Positions 6,264 through 15,426 of a DNA stretch of 64,000 bases are shown one piece after another. Positions within the stretch are counted from its first letter, which is position 1. Every line of letters starts with the position of its first letter. The notes under the pieces are model-generated. The model was given only the letters and a program-made list of their open reading frames with translations, was not told the origin of the DNA and ran no database searches. Made by a program: the position numbers and the translations under genes. This DNA comes from Halomonas sp. JB37 (lineage in GTDB: Bacteria > Pseudomonadota > Gammaproteobacteria > Pseudomonadales > Halomonadaceae). The stretch is taken from positions 3,596,001 to 3,660,000 of the forward strand of contig NZ_NRGW01000001.1 in the NCBI RefSeq assembly GCF_002332255.1. Reading direction: 5' to 3'.

Positions 6264-9200
6264 ACCGTCACCTCCTGCTGACGCTCCTGAAGCCGCTCGG
6301 CCAAGCGGCTTAAGCGCGGTTCAATGCGCTTTAACACCCGCTTGTTGGGCTGGGTGTCATCGCGGTCAATCAAGTAGCGGTTGGCGAACAGCAGCAGCAC
6401 GTCCGATTCAGGGTTGGGGAACGCACCTACAATGTGAATACGATTGCTGTCGCAGGCATCAAACAGCTTTTCGACGTTGTGGTACGCCAGCGTGCCAATC
6501 TCATCAATCGGCCAATGGATGGCGATTTCCGCATCACCGCGCAGCAGGCGGGTGAAGGCGAGCAGAAATTTACACAGAATCAGATACGCCATGCCGTGGC
6601 TAGAGGATTCCAACAGCTGGCGGTCGTTTTTGATAACCAGATCCGTGCCGCCTTCGTTGAGATGCAGCTCCAGGCGCAGCAGGCTTTCAAAGCTGTACTG
6701 CTGGTCGCTACGCAGCAGATCGACCACGTCCGCCAGGGTGTTTAAGTAGTCGTCGCTAGGCAGCGTTTGGCCGGATTCGCGCCATTCTTTATAGCGCTGG
6801 GCAAACAGCTTCAGCGGCTCCCAGAAGCCCAGCTCATCGATAGTCGACTGGATGCGCACTTCGGCCTTGCTGATGCCTTCCAGGCGCAGGTCATCGGCGA
6901 CTTCTTCAGACAGCCGACGGCTCTGGGCGCTGATGCGGCGGTTCAAATCGCGGAACACGGTAAAGAACTTATCCAGGTCGTCGCTGAGATTGCGCCCTTC
7001 CTGAATCAGTTGCTGCTGTTGGTCTTCGAGCAGTTTGAGCATGTCGCGCAGTAGCGGTAGCTGTAGGCGCGGGTTGTCGCTTTGCAGCTTGCTGCGCTCA
7101 CTTTCCAACGCTTCGGCAAAGCCGCTGCTGGCGTCTTTAATCAGCTGGCTTTCGACGTCTAAACAGCCACGGCGCAGCTGCTCAATCTGCTGGTGGCGGC
7201 TGCCTAATGCCTGTCGGGCGCGCTCAATGCGTTCTTCCACATCACCCAGCGCTTGGGTTGGCACTTGGCCGTCAGGTTCAATAGCCAGGCTTTCTAGCTG
7301 CGAGAGCAGTGGCTTCAACGCTTCCAGGCAGGCATGTTCGCTTTCACGCTGGGTTTTAAGCCCGCTTACAGCACTCTGGTGAGTTTTACGCGCGGCCTGA
7401 AAGTCGTTTTTGAGATGCTCTTTATCGCGTGCCAACTGCTGGTCGGCCTGCGCAAGTTCGGCTTCTTGGGCGACAAGCTGCGGCTTGTGCTGCCCCCACT
7501 CGACGCGCATAAAGCGCGTGTAGTCGGTGAGCTCATCCTGCCGCGCGGCGGTCGTGCGGATGCGCTCGTCCTGGCTCGCCAGGCGCTCTTTGGTGGCTTT
7601 GAGCTGGGCCGGGTCGACGCCTTGCTCGGCAAGCTCTTGGCTAAAGGCGTCCTCAAGCTCAGCGCGCTGGCGCTGGTGTTCAGCGTTAGCATCGCTAAGC
7701 TGCTGTTTATACTGACGCAGCTGGGCATCCAGGCTGTCTACCTGGCTTTGGCCGTCAGCTTTTAACTCTAACAGCTGGCTTTGCTGCGTTTCGCCAAGCG
7801 CCGCAAGTGCCTGCTGTTTTTCTTCACGCAGTGCGGCTTGCGCCTGCTCTTGGTTGGCTAACGCGGCCTGATGGGCGGCGCGGCGCTCCTGCTGGTGCTT
7901 GGTTTGACGCTCCTGCTGCTGGCGGCGCGCCTCTAGCGCAAACTCGACTTCCTGCTCGGCGCGCCGATGCGCCATGCGGGCCTGATCCTGGGCTTCATCG
8001 GCCTGCTGTACGCGCTCGTTGTGCTGCTTAAGCGCTTTTTCGGTTGCTTGACACTCTGACTGCACGCGCCGCTTGGCGGTATCCGCCGCTTCAATCGCGG
8101 CCAGCAGGCTGGCTTCATCCTGGGCGTAGCTCGGCAGGGCAATGGCAGAAAGATCTAATACCAATCCAAACAGGTCGTCGCTAGCGCCTTCGGCAAGCCG
8201 TGGGGCTAAATCGCGCCGCTCTAATAGCTCTGGGGCAACGACCTTGCCTAGCTGCTGCTCCCAGCCGGGGCGATGGTAGCGCAGAAAGTGGCGCAGGCTG
8301 CCCTGCTCGGGGTCACGCTGCTGATAAAGCGCAAAGCTGCGCTGCTCGGCGCGTTCAAGCTGTTGGCGAAGCTGCACCAGCTGCTGCTCAGCGGCGTCGC
8401 GTTCGCGCTTGCGGGTTTCAAACTCACGGCGTAGCCCGTCTAGGGTTGCGGCCGCCCCGCTGCGCTCCTGCTGGGCTTGGTCCAAGCGCGCCTGGGCAAG
8501 CTCCGCGTCGTTGGCCTCTTCCGTGGTTTGGCTGGTCAGTGAAAGCTGGGCTTTCAGCTCGGCTAGCTGCTCAACGCCTAGCTCTAGCTGGGCCTGATAC
8601 TCGCCCTCAAGGCGCTGGCGCTGCTGCTGATAGCGCTCATTGAGCTTCTGCTCCGCCTCCCACTGCTGTTCGCGGCGCTGGGCTTTTTCTTCCACCAAGG
8701 CGTCGATCAGCTCCTGGGCTTCACGGGTTTGGCGAGCTAACGACTCTGAGAGTTCGCGCAGCCGGCCATCCAGTCGCGCCTGGCTCTCTTTCACCGCGCC
8801 CTGCATTTCATTTAAGTGGGCCTGCAGCTGATCGCGCTGTTCGCGCCACTGGGGCAGCGCGTTGATATCGCGCTCCAGGGCGGGCATGTCCGCGTCAGAG
8901 TAGCGCTCAAACTGGGTTTGCAGATCATTGAGACGGCGCTGGGTGTGCTGTAAATCGCTGACCACTTCGCTATGGCGGTCGTTAAGCTCATCGCGCGCCT
9001 GGGCATAGCCGCTTTCACGCTGCTGAAACTCGCGCTGATGGCGAGTAAGTTCAGCGTCCACGTCGGCCATACGCCGCTCTGCCCGCTGGCGGTCATCTTC
9101 AAGCTGAGGCTTTAGCTGCCATAGCGTGGCGTCTAAATGGGCTAGCTCGCGGTCGATACCGGCCAACCGAGCCAGCGATGCCTGCAGCGGCTCTAGCCGC

Positions 9201-9925
9201 ATGGATTGGCGCATCTGGGCAATCCACTCGCGCGCTTTGGTATTGCGAATGCGCGTGACCGGAAGCTCAACGCCGTCTTCTTCAAAAATAGCCGCCAGCA
9301 TGGTTTTGAGGGTGTCCATCTTGCCCTCTTTGGCATGCACCGCGGAAACCAGCTTTTCGATATGGCGAATGCGGCGCTCGGGTTTGACCAGGCTAAACTG
9401 CGCCGCGATTTGGCGCAGTTTGAGGCCATCGCGGCTGTTGCCATGCAGCTGGGTAAAGTCGTTTTGAATCACCGAGCGAAATTCAGAGGTCGCGCCCAGC
9501 TTGGACGACACCGGCGTGCCGCTGCGACGCAGGCCGCTGGCCCACTGGCTGTAATCCAGCGCGGCCACGCCCGCCTCGCTTTCAACCAAGTAATCTTCCG
9601 GCTGATAGGGCCCGCCAACAAAGCGGTACTCGACCCCGCCTTCGGCTTTACGCGTGAGCACCGCCTGGCAAACATTGCCCGCTTCGCGACGATATTCGTA
9701 CACCAGGTAGCTATTGCGATGAGGCAAATAAAACGCATCGAACTTCATGCGGGTTTTCGGCACGACCTTATTAGGCAGTTCGCCGTAAAACACCGGCACC
9801 AACCGCTGCAGCGTGGTTTTGCCTGAGGCATTGGTGCCACAAATATTGGTGTGTCCGTCCACACTCAGTTCCACCACCCCTTCCAGGTGGCCGTGAATCA
9901 TCACGATGCGTAGCAGGTGGGCCAT
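6260..9925 (-). CDS. jetC: SMC/MukB-like ATPase of a Wadjet-type condensin (JetC/MksB-like)
   Basis: 1221 residues. The Walker A motif GTNASGKTT is at residues 30-38. A signature-like SSHGMAYLI starts near 1108, and Walker B IHWPIDEIG has Asp1141-Glu1142. Between them is a very long Gln/Glu/Arg-rich coiled coil (roughly 230-1040), broken near 530-620 by a more hydrophobic, less charged stretch that could be the hinge. ATP-driven loop extrusion by such proteins lets Wadjet sense small circular DNA. It starts at the ATG at 9925, preceded by AAAGGA. It is the first gene of the operon, whereas classic jetABCD and mksFEBG operons place the SMC third. Confidence 0.85.
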   Translation of the reverse strand: MAHLLRIVMIHGHLEGVVELSVDGHTNICGTNASGKTTLQRLVPVFYGELPNKVVPKTRMKFDAFYLPHRNSYLVYEYRREAGNVCQAVLTRKAEGGVEYRFVGGPYQPEDYLVESEAGVAALDYSQWASGLRRSGTPVSSKLGATSEFRSVIQNDFTQLHGNSRDGLKLRQIAAQFSLVKPERRIRHIEKLVSAVHAKEGKMDTLKTMLAAIFEEDGVELPVTRIRNTKAREWIAQMRQSMRLEPLQASLARLAGIDRELAHLDATLWQLKPQLEDDRQRAERRMADVDAELTRHQREFQQRESGYAQARDELNDRHSEVVSDLQHTQRRLNDLQTQFERYSDADMPALERDINALPQWREQRDQLQAHLNEMQGAVKESQARLDGRLRELSESLARQTREAQELIDALVEEKAQRREQQWEAEQKLNERYQQQRQRLEGEYQAQLELGVEQLAELKAQLSLTSQTTEEANDAELAQARLDQAQQERSGAAATLDGLRREFETRKRERDAAEQQLVQLRQQLERAEQRSFALYQQRDPEQGSLRHFLRYHRPGWEQQLGKVVAPELLERRDLAPRLAEGASDDLFGLVLDLSAIALPSYAQDEASLLAAIEAADTAKRRVQSECQATEKALKQHNERVQQADEAQDQARMAHRRAEQEVEFALEARRQQQERQTKHQQERRAAHQAALANQEQAQAALREEKQQALAALGETQQSQLLELKADGQSQVDSLDAQLRQYKQQLSDANAEHQRQRAELEDAFSQELAEQGVDPAQLKATKERLASQDERIRTTAARQDELTDYTRFMRVEWGQHKPQLVAQEAELAQADQQLARDKEHLKNDFQAARKTHQSAVSGLKTQRESEHACLEALKPLLSQLESLAIEPDGQVPTQALGDVEERIERARQALGSRHQQIEQLRRGCLDVESQLIKDASSGFAEALESERSKLQSDNPRLQLPLLRDMLKLLEDQQQQLIQEGRNLSDDLDKFFTVFRDLNRRISAQSRRLSEEVADDLRLEGISKAEVRIQSTIDELGFWEPLKLFAQRYKEWRESGQTLPSDDYLNTLADVVDLLRSDQQYSFESLLRLELHLNEGGTDLVIKNDRQLLESSSHGMAYLILCKFLLAFTRLLRGDAEIAIHWPIDEIGTLAYHNVEKLFDACDSNRIHIVGAFPNPESDVLLLFANRYLIDRDDTQPNKRVLKRIEPRLSRLAERLQERQQEVTV

Positions 9926-9937
9926 GCCGTGTCCTTT

Positions 9938-9966
9938 CGTTTGCTGATCGAATCGTTTTGCTGATC
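9938..9966. promoter_or_regulatory. Direct repeats upstream of the SMC gene
   Basis: CGTTTGCTGATC (9938-9949) and CGTTTTGCTGATC (9954-9966) are near-identical direct repeats 16-17 bp apart, 13-41 bp upstream of the SMC start codon. The spacing of about one and a half helical turns suits a regulator or a leader element. No clear sigma-70 boxes could be assigned with confidence in the 123-bp gap. Confidence 0.4.
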
Positions 9967-10048
9967 AAAGAAAGCGACTATCTTGCCAGACACATTGATA
10001 GCTTGTCTTACTCTTATCGAGCGTTTGGATTCGGCATTGCCACCAGTA

Positions 10049-11071
10049 TCAAGCGGTACCCAGCAACCCTGCAAAAAAACTCACCGCGTTGGCTTCCAAC
10101 CCTTCAAGGTAATATCCGCCTTCCTGCACCACCAGCGTAGGTACATTCAAGCCGGCTACTTTACGGCCTAGCTCACAAAACCCTGGGGTTGAAACAGTCA
10201 CCTTGGCTTGGGGGTCAAGCGCGTAAATGTCGAATCCCAGCGCCAGCACTATCGCATCGGGTTCAAATAGCCGAATGGCCTGGCAGGCTTGTTCCAGGCG
10301 ATCAAAAAACACCGATTCCGGTGAACCGTGGGGCATCGGCAGGTTGAGGTTGTAGCCCAGCCCGGCACCCTGCCCACGCTCGTCTTCAAAGCCGGTTACT
10401 GCGGGGTAAAAGTTGGTGGTATCACCGTGAATCGAGATATACAGCACATCGTCGCGCTGGTAGAAGATTTCCTGAATACCCTGCCCATGATGCATGTCAG
10501 GGTCTAACACCACGATGCGCGGGTAGCGCGTTTTAAGATGCTGCGCGGCAATGGCGGCATTATTGAGAAAGCAAAAGCCACCGGCGGAGTCGATGCCTGC
10601 GTGATGACCCGGCGGGCGCGATAGCGCATAGGCAAACCGATCGCCCGCCAGCAAGGCCTCGGCACCGGCCACCGCGCTTTGCGCTGACCAGTAAGCCGAC
10701 TGCCAAGTATGTTGCCCAACCGGTGCGCTGCCGTCTGCCAGGTAGCGTGCGGCTTCTGCCAAGATGCCGCGCAGGGCGTTGGGCGAGCGCACGAAGATAT
10801 TGGAGATCACCTCTTCCCCCCAGTCTTCTTCAAGCTCATGCCAGCGCCGATAAGCACTTTTAAGAAAACGCAGATAGGCAAACGAATGGACCGCCCTTAG
10901 CGGCGCCACGCCGTAATCCAGGGGTTCCTGGACATCAAAACCAAGACGTTTAGCGGCTGCCAGTAGCTGCGTGGCGCGCTCGGGCACTTCCTGGGGCGTG
11001 CGCATTTTCCCGCGGGAGAAGTAGGTTTGCGGCTGATGGAGCAGTTGCTCAGCGTGGAAGAATGTTTTCAT
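10049..11071 (-). CDS. Histone-deacetylase-family amidohydrolase (acetylpolyamine amidohydrolase type)
   Basis: 340 residues covering a full HDAC-like fold. Motifs seen: SRPPGHHAG (His156/His157, general base pair), LDPDMHHGQG (zinc ligands Asp192 and His194), LGFDIYALDP (third zinc ligand) and QEGGYYLEGL (catalytic Tyr). Bacterial members remove acetyl or other acyl groups from small amines such as acetylpolyamines. The start ATG overlaps the stop of the GntR gene by one base (TGATG), so regulator and enzyme form an operon. It is the first of three family members in 12.7 kb. The substrate is not known. Confidence 0.85.
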   Translation of the reverse strand: MKTFFHAEQLLHQPQTYFSRGKMRTPQEVPERATQLLAAAKRLGFDVQEPLDYGVAPLRAVHSFAYLRFLKSAYRRWHELEEDWGEEVISNIFVRSPNALRGILAEAARYLADGSAPVGQHTWQSAYWSAQSAVAGAEALLAGDRFAYALSRPPGHHAGIDSAGGFCFLNNAAIAAQHLKTRYPRIVVLDPDMHHGQGIQEIFYQRDDVLYISIHGDTTNFYPAVTGFEDERGQGAGLGYNLNLPMPHGSPESVFFDRLEQACQAIRLFEPDAIVLALGFDIYALDPQAKVTVSTPGFCELGRKVAGLNVPTLVVQEGGYYLEGLEANAVSFFAGLLGTA

Positions 11072-11760
11072 CAGTATGCCACCCCTATTTCGCCCACACC
11101 CTTTACTACGGAGTCGCGGGCCACGCCGATATGGTAGTCAATTGCCTCGCGGCAAGCCTCAGGGCTGCCGCTATCCAGCGCATCGAGCAGTTTGAAGTGG
11201 CTGGTCGCGATGGTGTCGGGGGCTTCATGCGTTTTGGTAATTAAGGTAATGCATAAGCGCAGCTCGTGACTCAAGTCGTTAAAGGCGCGCAGCAGCCGCT
11301 CGTTGCCCGCGTAGTGCAGCATTAAACGATGAAACTGCAGATCCTCTTCAATACGGCGCGTGCCGTCGTTACCGATGGCGGCCTCACAGAGCACCTCTAC
11401 CTGTTGCTTTAGCGCGCGCTGGGCATCGGGAGTATAGCGGCCGACTAGGCAATGGATCGCATGACGCTCCAGGCACAGGCGAAAATCAAAGACATCTTCG
11501 AGTTCAACGGCATTCAACGCCCTAACAAAGAAGCCGCGCCGGGGTTTTGATATCAGCAGCCCGCGGCTTTCCAACAGGCGCGCCGCCTCTCGCACCGGTG
11601 CACGGCTAACGCCCAAGTCGCGGGAAAGCTGCACTTCTGAAAGCCGTTCACCGGGTAAAAAATGCTGCTTAACAATCGCTTGGGTCAAGTAGTCGGCAAC
11701 TTGCTCGGCTAAGTTTTGCTGTTGAATAAAGGCCTTGGGAGGCACCGTTGATGAGACCAT
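11071..11760 (-). CDS. GntR-family (FadR-type) transcriptional regulator
   Basis: 229 residues. The N-terminal winged helix-turn-helix carries the family pattern LPGERLSEVQLSRDLGVSRA followed by VREAARLLESRGLL (about residues 35-72). The C-terminal two-thirds is an all-helical FCD-type effector domain that usually binds carboxylates or amino acids. It is the first gene of an operon with the deacetylase-like enzyme and diverges from a peptide ABC transporter. It probably controls both from the 215-bp shared promoter region, where GTCGAC-centred palindromes occur. Confidence 0.85.
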   Translation of the reverse strand: MVSSTVPPKAFIQQQNLAEQVADYLTQAIVKQHFLPGERLSEVQLSRDLGVSRAPVREAARLLESRGLLISKPRRGFFVRALNAVELEDVFDFRLCLERHAIHCLVGRYTPDAQRALKQQVEVLCEAAIGNDGTRRIEEDLQFHRLMLHYAGNERLLRAFNDLSHELRLCITLITKTHEAPDTIATSHFKLLDALDSGSPEACREAIDYHIGVARDSVVKGVGEIGVAY

Positions 11761-11815
11761 AAACGTTACTCATGGGGTATGACGCGTTTTCTTCAGTATG
11801 ACGAAAAAAAACTCC

Positions 11816-11847
11816 TTGTCGACGAACGATTGCCGACTGTCGACAGT
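11816..11847. promoter_or_regulatory. Candidate GntR operators (two GTCGAC-centred sites)
   Basis: The perfect 12-bp palindrome ACTGTCGACAGT (11836-11847) and the related TTGTCGACGAA (11816-11826) lie 20 bp apart, centre to centre, in the divergent promoter region. FadR-type GntR proteins bind short GT/AC palindromes of this kind. The spacing of two helical turns favours cooperative binding. Confidence 0.5.
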
Positions 11848-11934
11848 TTTACCACATGCTGCTATTTTCAAAGAAGGTCTCTAACAAACACTACAACTGG
11901 GCCTTAAACGCCACGCCTCGCTCGCCTAACGACT

Positions 11935-11951
11935 ACGTAAACTCATTACGT
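11935..11951. promoter_or_regulatory. Inverted repeat in the ABC transporter leader
   Basis: ACGTAA and TTACGT flank ACTCA, 25 bp upstream of the binding-protein start. It could be a second operator or an mRNA element. The ribosome-binding site GAGGAGCAG follows it. Confidence 0.3.
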
Positions 11952-11975
11952 GCTAATAACTGAGGAGCAGGAAAC

Positions 11976-13532
11976 ATGAAAAAAACTTTAGCGTTGGCTA
12001 TTTCCGCTGCAGCACTCGCCTTTACCTCTGCCGCCCTGGCCGAAGACCCCAAAGCAGGGGGAACCGTTAACACGATTATTCAGCCAGAGCCGCCAGGCTT
12101 GGTGCTCGGTATGGTGCAAAATGCCCCCACGCGCACCGTAGCGGGCAATATTTACGAAGGGCTCATACGCTACTCCACTGATCTTGAGCCGATGCCGCAG
12201 CTGGCAGAGTCATGGGACGTCAGTGAGGATGGCCGGACCTATACCTTTCACCTGCGCGAAGGCGTTACCTGGCACGATGGCGAAGCCTTCACCGCAGATG
12301 ACGTGGTGTTCTCTGCCGATGTATTCCACCGCGAGTTAAACCCCAGCGCGCGGGCCGTGTTACAACACGTTGAAAGCATTGAAGCCACCGACGACCACAC
12401 CGTGGTCTTTACCCTGATTCAACCCTTTGGCCCGTTCCTGCTCTCGTTTGAAGCGGGCACGTTCACCATGGTGCCCGAGCACCTTTACGCCGGCACTGAT
12501 TTCCGTAATAACGAGCACAACGATCACCCGATTGGCACTGGCCCGTTTAAGTTCGCTAACTGGGAACGCGGTACGGTTATCGAGCTAGTGAAAAACGAAG
12601 ACTATTACGAAGACGGCCTGCCCTACCTGGACGGCATTAACTGGCACATCATTCCTGACGGCGCTTCCCGCGCAGTCTCATTCGAAAATGAGAGTATCGA
12701 TGTGCTGCCTAGCGGCACCGTCGAAAACTTCGACATTCCTCGCTTAGCGCAAATGGATAATGTTTGCATGACCGAAGAGGGCCACGAGTACTTCAGCCCC
12801 TATTCGATGCTATGGATGAATAACCGCGAAGGCCCCACCGCGGATAAACGCTTCCGCCAAGCGGTGATGTATGCCATGGACCGGGAGTTCGCCCGCGATG
12901 TGCTGTGGAACGGCCTGGGCAAAGTACCGCTTTCTGCCTTTGGCTCTAACGCGCGCTTCCAGAATGAAGATTTAGAACCTTACAACTATGACCCAGACCG
13001 TGCCCGTGAGCTGCTAGAGGAAATGGGCTACGACGGCGAAGAAATCACCATTCTGCCACTGCCTTACGGTGAAACCTGGACCCGTTGGGCCGAAGCCGTG
13101 CAGCAAAACCTACGCGAAGTGGGCATTAACGTCAGCACTCAAGCCACCGACGTGGGCGGCTGGAACCAGCGCTTGGGCGACTGGGATTATGACTTGGCCT
13201 TCACTTACCTGTACCAATACGGTGACCCGGCGCTGGGCATTTCACGTACCTATCTTTCTGACAATATTGCCAAAGGGTCGCCCTGGAATAACGTAGAAGG
13301 CTACGAAAATGCACGCGTTGACGAGCTGTTTAATGAAGCAGCCACTGCTTTTCCTGACGCAGAACGCGAGGCGCTTTACCGCGAAGTTCAAGAAATCCTT
13401 CATGAAGATGTACCCGTTGGCTGGCTGATGGAGCTAGGGTTTCCGACGCTATACCGCTGTGATGTGAAAAATCTGGTGACGTCTAGCGTAGGCGTTAACG
13501 ACGGCTTTAAGGATGCCTGGCTAGACCGCTAG
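11976..13532 (+). CDS. Peptide/nickel-type ABC transporter substrate-binding protein
   Basis: 518 residues with a signal peptide (MKKTLALAISAAALAF, cleavage after ALA near residue 22). The mature protein is a family-5 solute-binding protein: the conserved LAESWDVSEDGRTYTFHLRE and VTWHDGEAFTADDVVFS lie near residues 76-110. Such proteins bind di- or oligopeptides or related cations and sugars in the periplasm and deliver them to a Dpp-like permease. It is the first gene of a plus-strand operon with two permeases and a double ATPase, then an oxidase and an aminotransferase. The ligand is unknown; the nearby amidohydrolases suggest an acylated amine or peptide-like compound. Confidence 0.9.
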   Translation: MKKTLALAISAAALAFTSAALAEDPKAGGTVNTIIQPEPPGLVLGMVQNAPTRTVAGNIYEGLIRYSTDLEPMPQLAESWDVSEDGRTYTFHLREGVTWHDGEAFTADDVVFSADVFHRELNPSARAVLQHVESIEATDDHTVVFTLIQPFGPFLLSFEAGTFTMVPEHLYAGTDFRNNEHNDHPIGTGPFKFANWERGTVIELVKNEDYYEDGLPYLDGINWHIIPDGASRAVSFENESIDVLPSGTVENFDIPRLAQMDNVCMTEEGHEYFSPYSMLWMNNREGPTADKRFRQAVMYAMDREFARDVLWNGLGKVPLSAFGSNARFQNEDLEPYNYDPDRARELLEEMGYDGEEITILPLPYGETWTRWAEAVQQNLREVGINVSTQATDVGGWNQRLGDWDYDLAFTYLYQYGDPALGISRTYLSDNIAKGSPWNNVEGYENARVDELFNEAATAFPDAEREALYREVQEILHEDVPVGWLMELGFPTLYRCDVKNLVTSSVGVNDGFKDAWLDR

Positions 13533-13551
13533 TTTTTAGCTAATGCCTAGC

Positions 13552-13583
13552 CCCACCCAGGCATTGCGCGCTGGGTGGGCGTT
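13552..13583 (+). terminator. Hairpin between binding protein and permease genes
   Basis: CCCACCCAG (13552-13560) pairs perfectly with CTGGGTGGG (13571-13579) around a 10-base loop, followed by a short CGTTT. Partial termination or 3'-end protection here would leave more binding-protein mRNA than permease mRNA, as is usual in ABC importer operons. Confidence 0.6.
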
Positions 13584-13606
13584 TCAGCTACGTCAGGAAT
13601 GTGCCC

Positions 13607-14587
13607 ATGGTTTACGCTCGCTTAATACTCATGCGGCTTTTTAAAGCCGTTATTGTACTGTTTTTAATCGTTATTTTTAATTTTTTACTGATTCAGCTAG
13701 CCCCCGGTGACCCAGCATCCATTCTGGCTGGCCAAGCGGGCGCTGCAGACCAAGAGTTCCTCAATCAGCTGCGCGAGCGCTTCGGCCTCGACCAGCCGAT
13801 GTATGTTCAACTCTGGCGCTACGTGTCGGGCATTGCCATGCTCGATTTCGGCTACTCCTACCGCCTGGGCGTTCCGGTGTTTGACCTGATTATGGCGCGC
13901 CTGCCCGCTACGCTACTGCTCACCGGCACGGCCTTTGTGCTTTCGTTAGTACTCGGCATTGTCGCGGGTTCGATGGCGGCAGCGCGGATTAAAAAGCCCT
14001 CTGGCTCGATCATTATGGCGCTGGCGCTGGTGTTTTATGCCACGCCGCTGTTCTGGGTCGCGCTGATGTCAGTGGTGGTGTTTTCGGTTTACTTGGGTTG
14101 GCTGCCGGCCTACGGCCTTTACACCGTTGGCGCAGGCCATACCGGCTTTGCACTGGCGCTTGATGTCGCTAAGCATCTGGTACTTCCTGCCACAACCTTA
14201 GCGCTGTTCTTTATGGCGATTTATACCCGAATGACGCGCACATCCATGCTTGATGCCGCTCAGCAGGATTACGTTAAAACCGCCCGGGCCAAGGGCTTAA
14301 AACCGAGCATTATTCAGCGCCGCCATGTGCTGCGTAATGCGCTGCTGCCGATTATCACGTTAGCAGGCCTTCAAGCGGGGCAAATGGTCGGCGGGGCGAT
14401 TCTGACCGAAACCGTGTTTGCCTGGCCGGGCATTGGGCGGTTGATGTTTGAAGCGCTAGAGCAGCGCGACTACAACCTGCTGCTGGGTATTTTCTTCTTC
14501 TCGGCGGCCTTGGTCATCGTCTTCAATATCATCACTGATGTGGTGTACAGCCTGGCTGATCCACGCATCAAGAAGGGGGCCGCATGA
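13607..14587 (+). CDS. ABC transporter permease, DppB type
   Basis: About 326 residues with roughly six membrane helices. The N-terminal helix and FLLIQLAPGDPAS pattern are typical of DppB/OppB, as is the cytoplasmic EAA-type loop (YVKTARAKGLKPSIIQRRHV, near 225-245) that docks on the ATPase. I chose the ATG at 13607, which has AGGA eight bases upstream. An in-frame GTG at 13601 lies too close to that site. It forms the transmembrane channel with the next gene product. Confidence 0.88.
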   Translation: MVYARLILMRLFKAVIVLFLIVIFNFLLIQLAPGDPASILAGQAGAADQEFLNQLRERFGLDQPMYVQLWRYVSGIAMLDFGYSYRLGVPVFDLIMARLPATLLLTGTAFVLSLVLGIVAGSMAAARIKKPSGSIIMALALVFYATPLFWVALMSVVVFSVYLGWLPAYGLYTVGAGHTGFALALDVAKHLVLPATTLALFFMAIYTRMTRTSMLDAAQQDYVKTARAKGLKPSIIQRRHVLRNALLPIITLAGLQAGQMVGGAILTETVFAWPGIGRLMFEALEQRDYNLLLGIFFFSAALVIVFNIITDVVYSLADPRIKKGAA

Positions 14588-15417
14588 GCTTTTTCGCACG
14601 CTTCGCGCAAAACCGTGGCGCCCTCGTCGGGCTGACTATTCTGCTGGCGATTATCGCGATGGCCATACTCGCCCCGCTGCTGTTTCCTGAATCGCCCTGG
14701 CGTATGGTGCAGCGGCCCTTTCTGCCACCGCTCTCGCAAGATGGGTTTCCGCTAGGCACCGACACCATGGGTCGCAACGTGGCTTCCGGCTTAATGCACG
14801 GCGCCTGGGTATCGCTATTGATCGGACTCGTTTCGACTAGTGTGGCGCTGCTTATTGGCGTTCCACTGGGTGCGATTGCCGGTTACTACGGCGGGTTAGT
14901 TGACGACATCCTGATGCGCTTTACCGAGTTTTTTCAGACGATTCCCAACTTCGCCCTGGCGATCGTGCTGGTAGCGATTATGCAGCCCAGCATCACCTCA
15001 ATAGTGCTGGCGATTGCGATTGTCAGCTGGCCACCGGTGGCCCGCTTGGTGCGCGCTGAGTTTATGTCGCTGCGCAACCGTGAATATGTCGAAGCCGCGC
15101 GCTTAGTTGGCCAATCCAATAGCACTATTATCCTGCGCCAGATTCTGCCCAATACGCTGTCGCCAATTATCGTACTGGCGTCATTAATGGTGGCCACCGC
15201 TATCTTGTTGGAATCGGCGCTGTCGTTTCTTGGTTTGGGCGATCCTAACGTGATGTCCTGGGGCTATATGATTGGCGCGGCACGCACGGTGATTCGTCAG
15301 GCGTGGTGGCTAAGTTTCTTCCCTGGAGTCGCCATATTGCTCACCGTGCTGGCGTTAAATCTGGTCGGTGAAGGGCTAGATGATGCGCTAAACCCCAAAC
15401 TTTCCCGCGAGCGCTAG
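14584..15417 (+). CDS. ABC transporter permease, DppC type
   Basis: 277 residues. The N-terminal part and the GTDTMGRNVASGLMHG segment are typical of DppC/OppC, and the EAA loop (YVEAARLVGQSNSTIILRQI, near 160-180) is conserved. The C-terminal VGEGLDDALNPKLSRER is the usual ending of this family. The start overlaps the stop of the previous permease by 4 bp (ATGA), so the two subunits are made in equal amounts. Confidence 0.9.
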   Translation: MSFFARFAQNRGALVGLTILLAIIAMAILAPLLFPESPWRMVQRPFLPPLSQDGFPLGTDTMGRNVASGLMHGAWVSLLIGLVSTSVALLIGVPLGAIAGYYGGLVDDILMRFTEFFQTIPNFALAIVLVAIMQPSITSIVLAIAIVSWPPVARLVRAEFMSLRNREYVEAARLVGQSNSTIILRQILPNTLSPIIVLASLMVATAILLESALSFLGLGDPNVMSWGYMIGAARTVIRQAWWLSFFPGVAILLTVLALNLVGEGLDDALNPKLSRER

Positions 15418-15426
15418 GAGCTTGTT

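Noticed and set aside
7334-8831. Long open frames on the plus strand opposite the SMC coiled coil
   Set aside because: They are by-products of the GC-rich, Gln/Glu-biased codons of the SMC gene; no ribosome-binding sites and low-complexity products.
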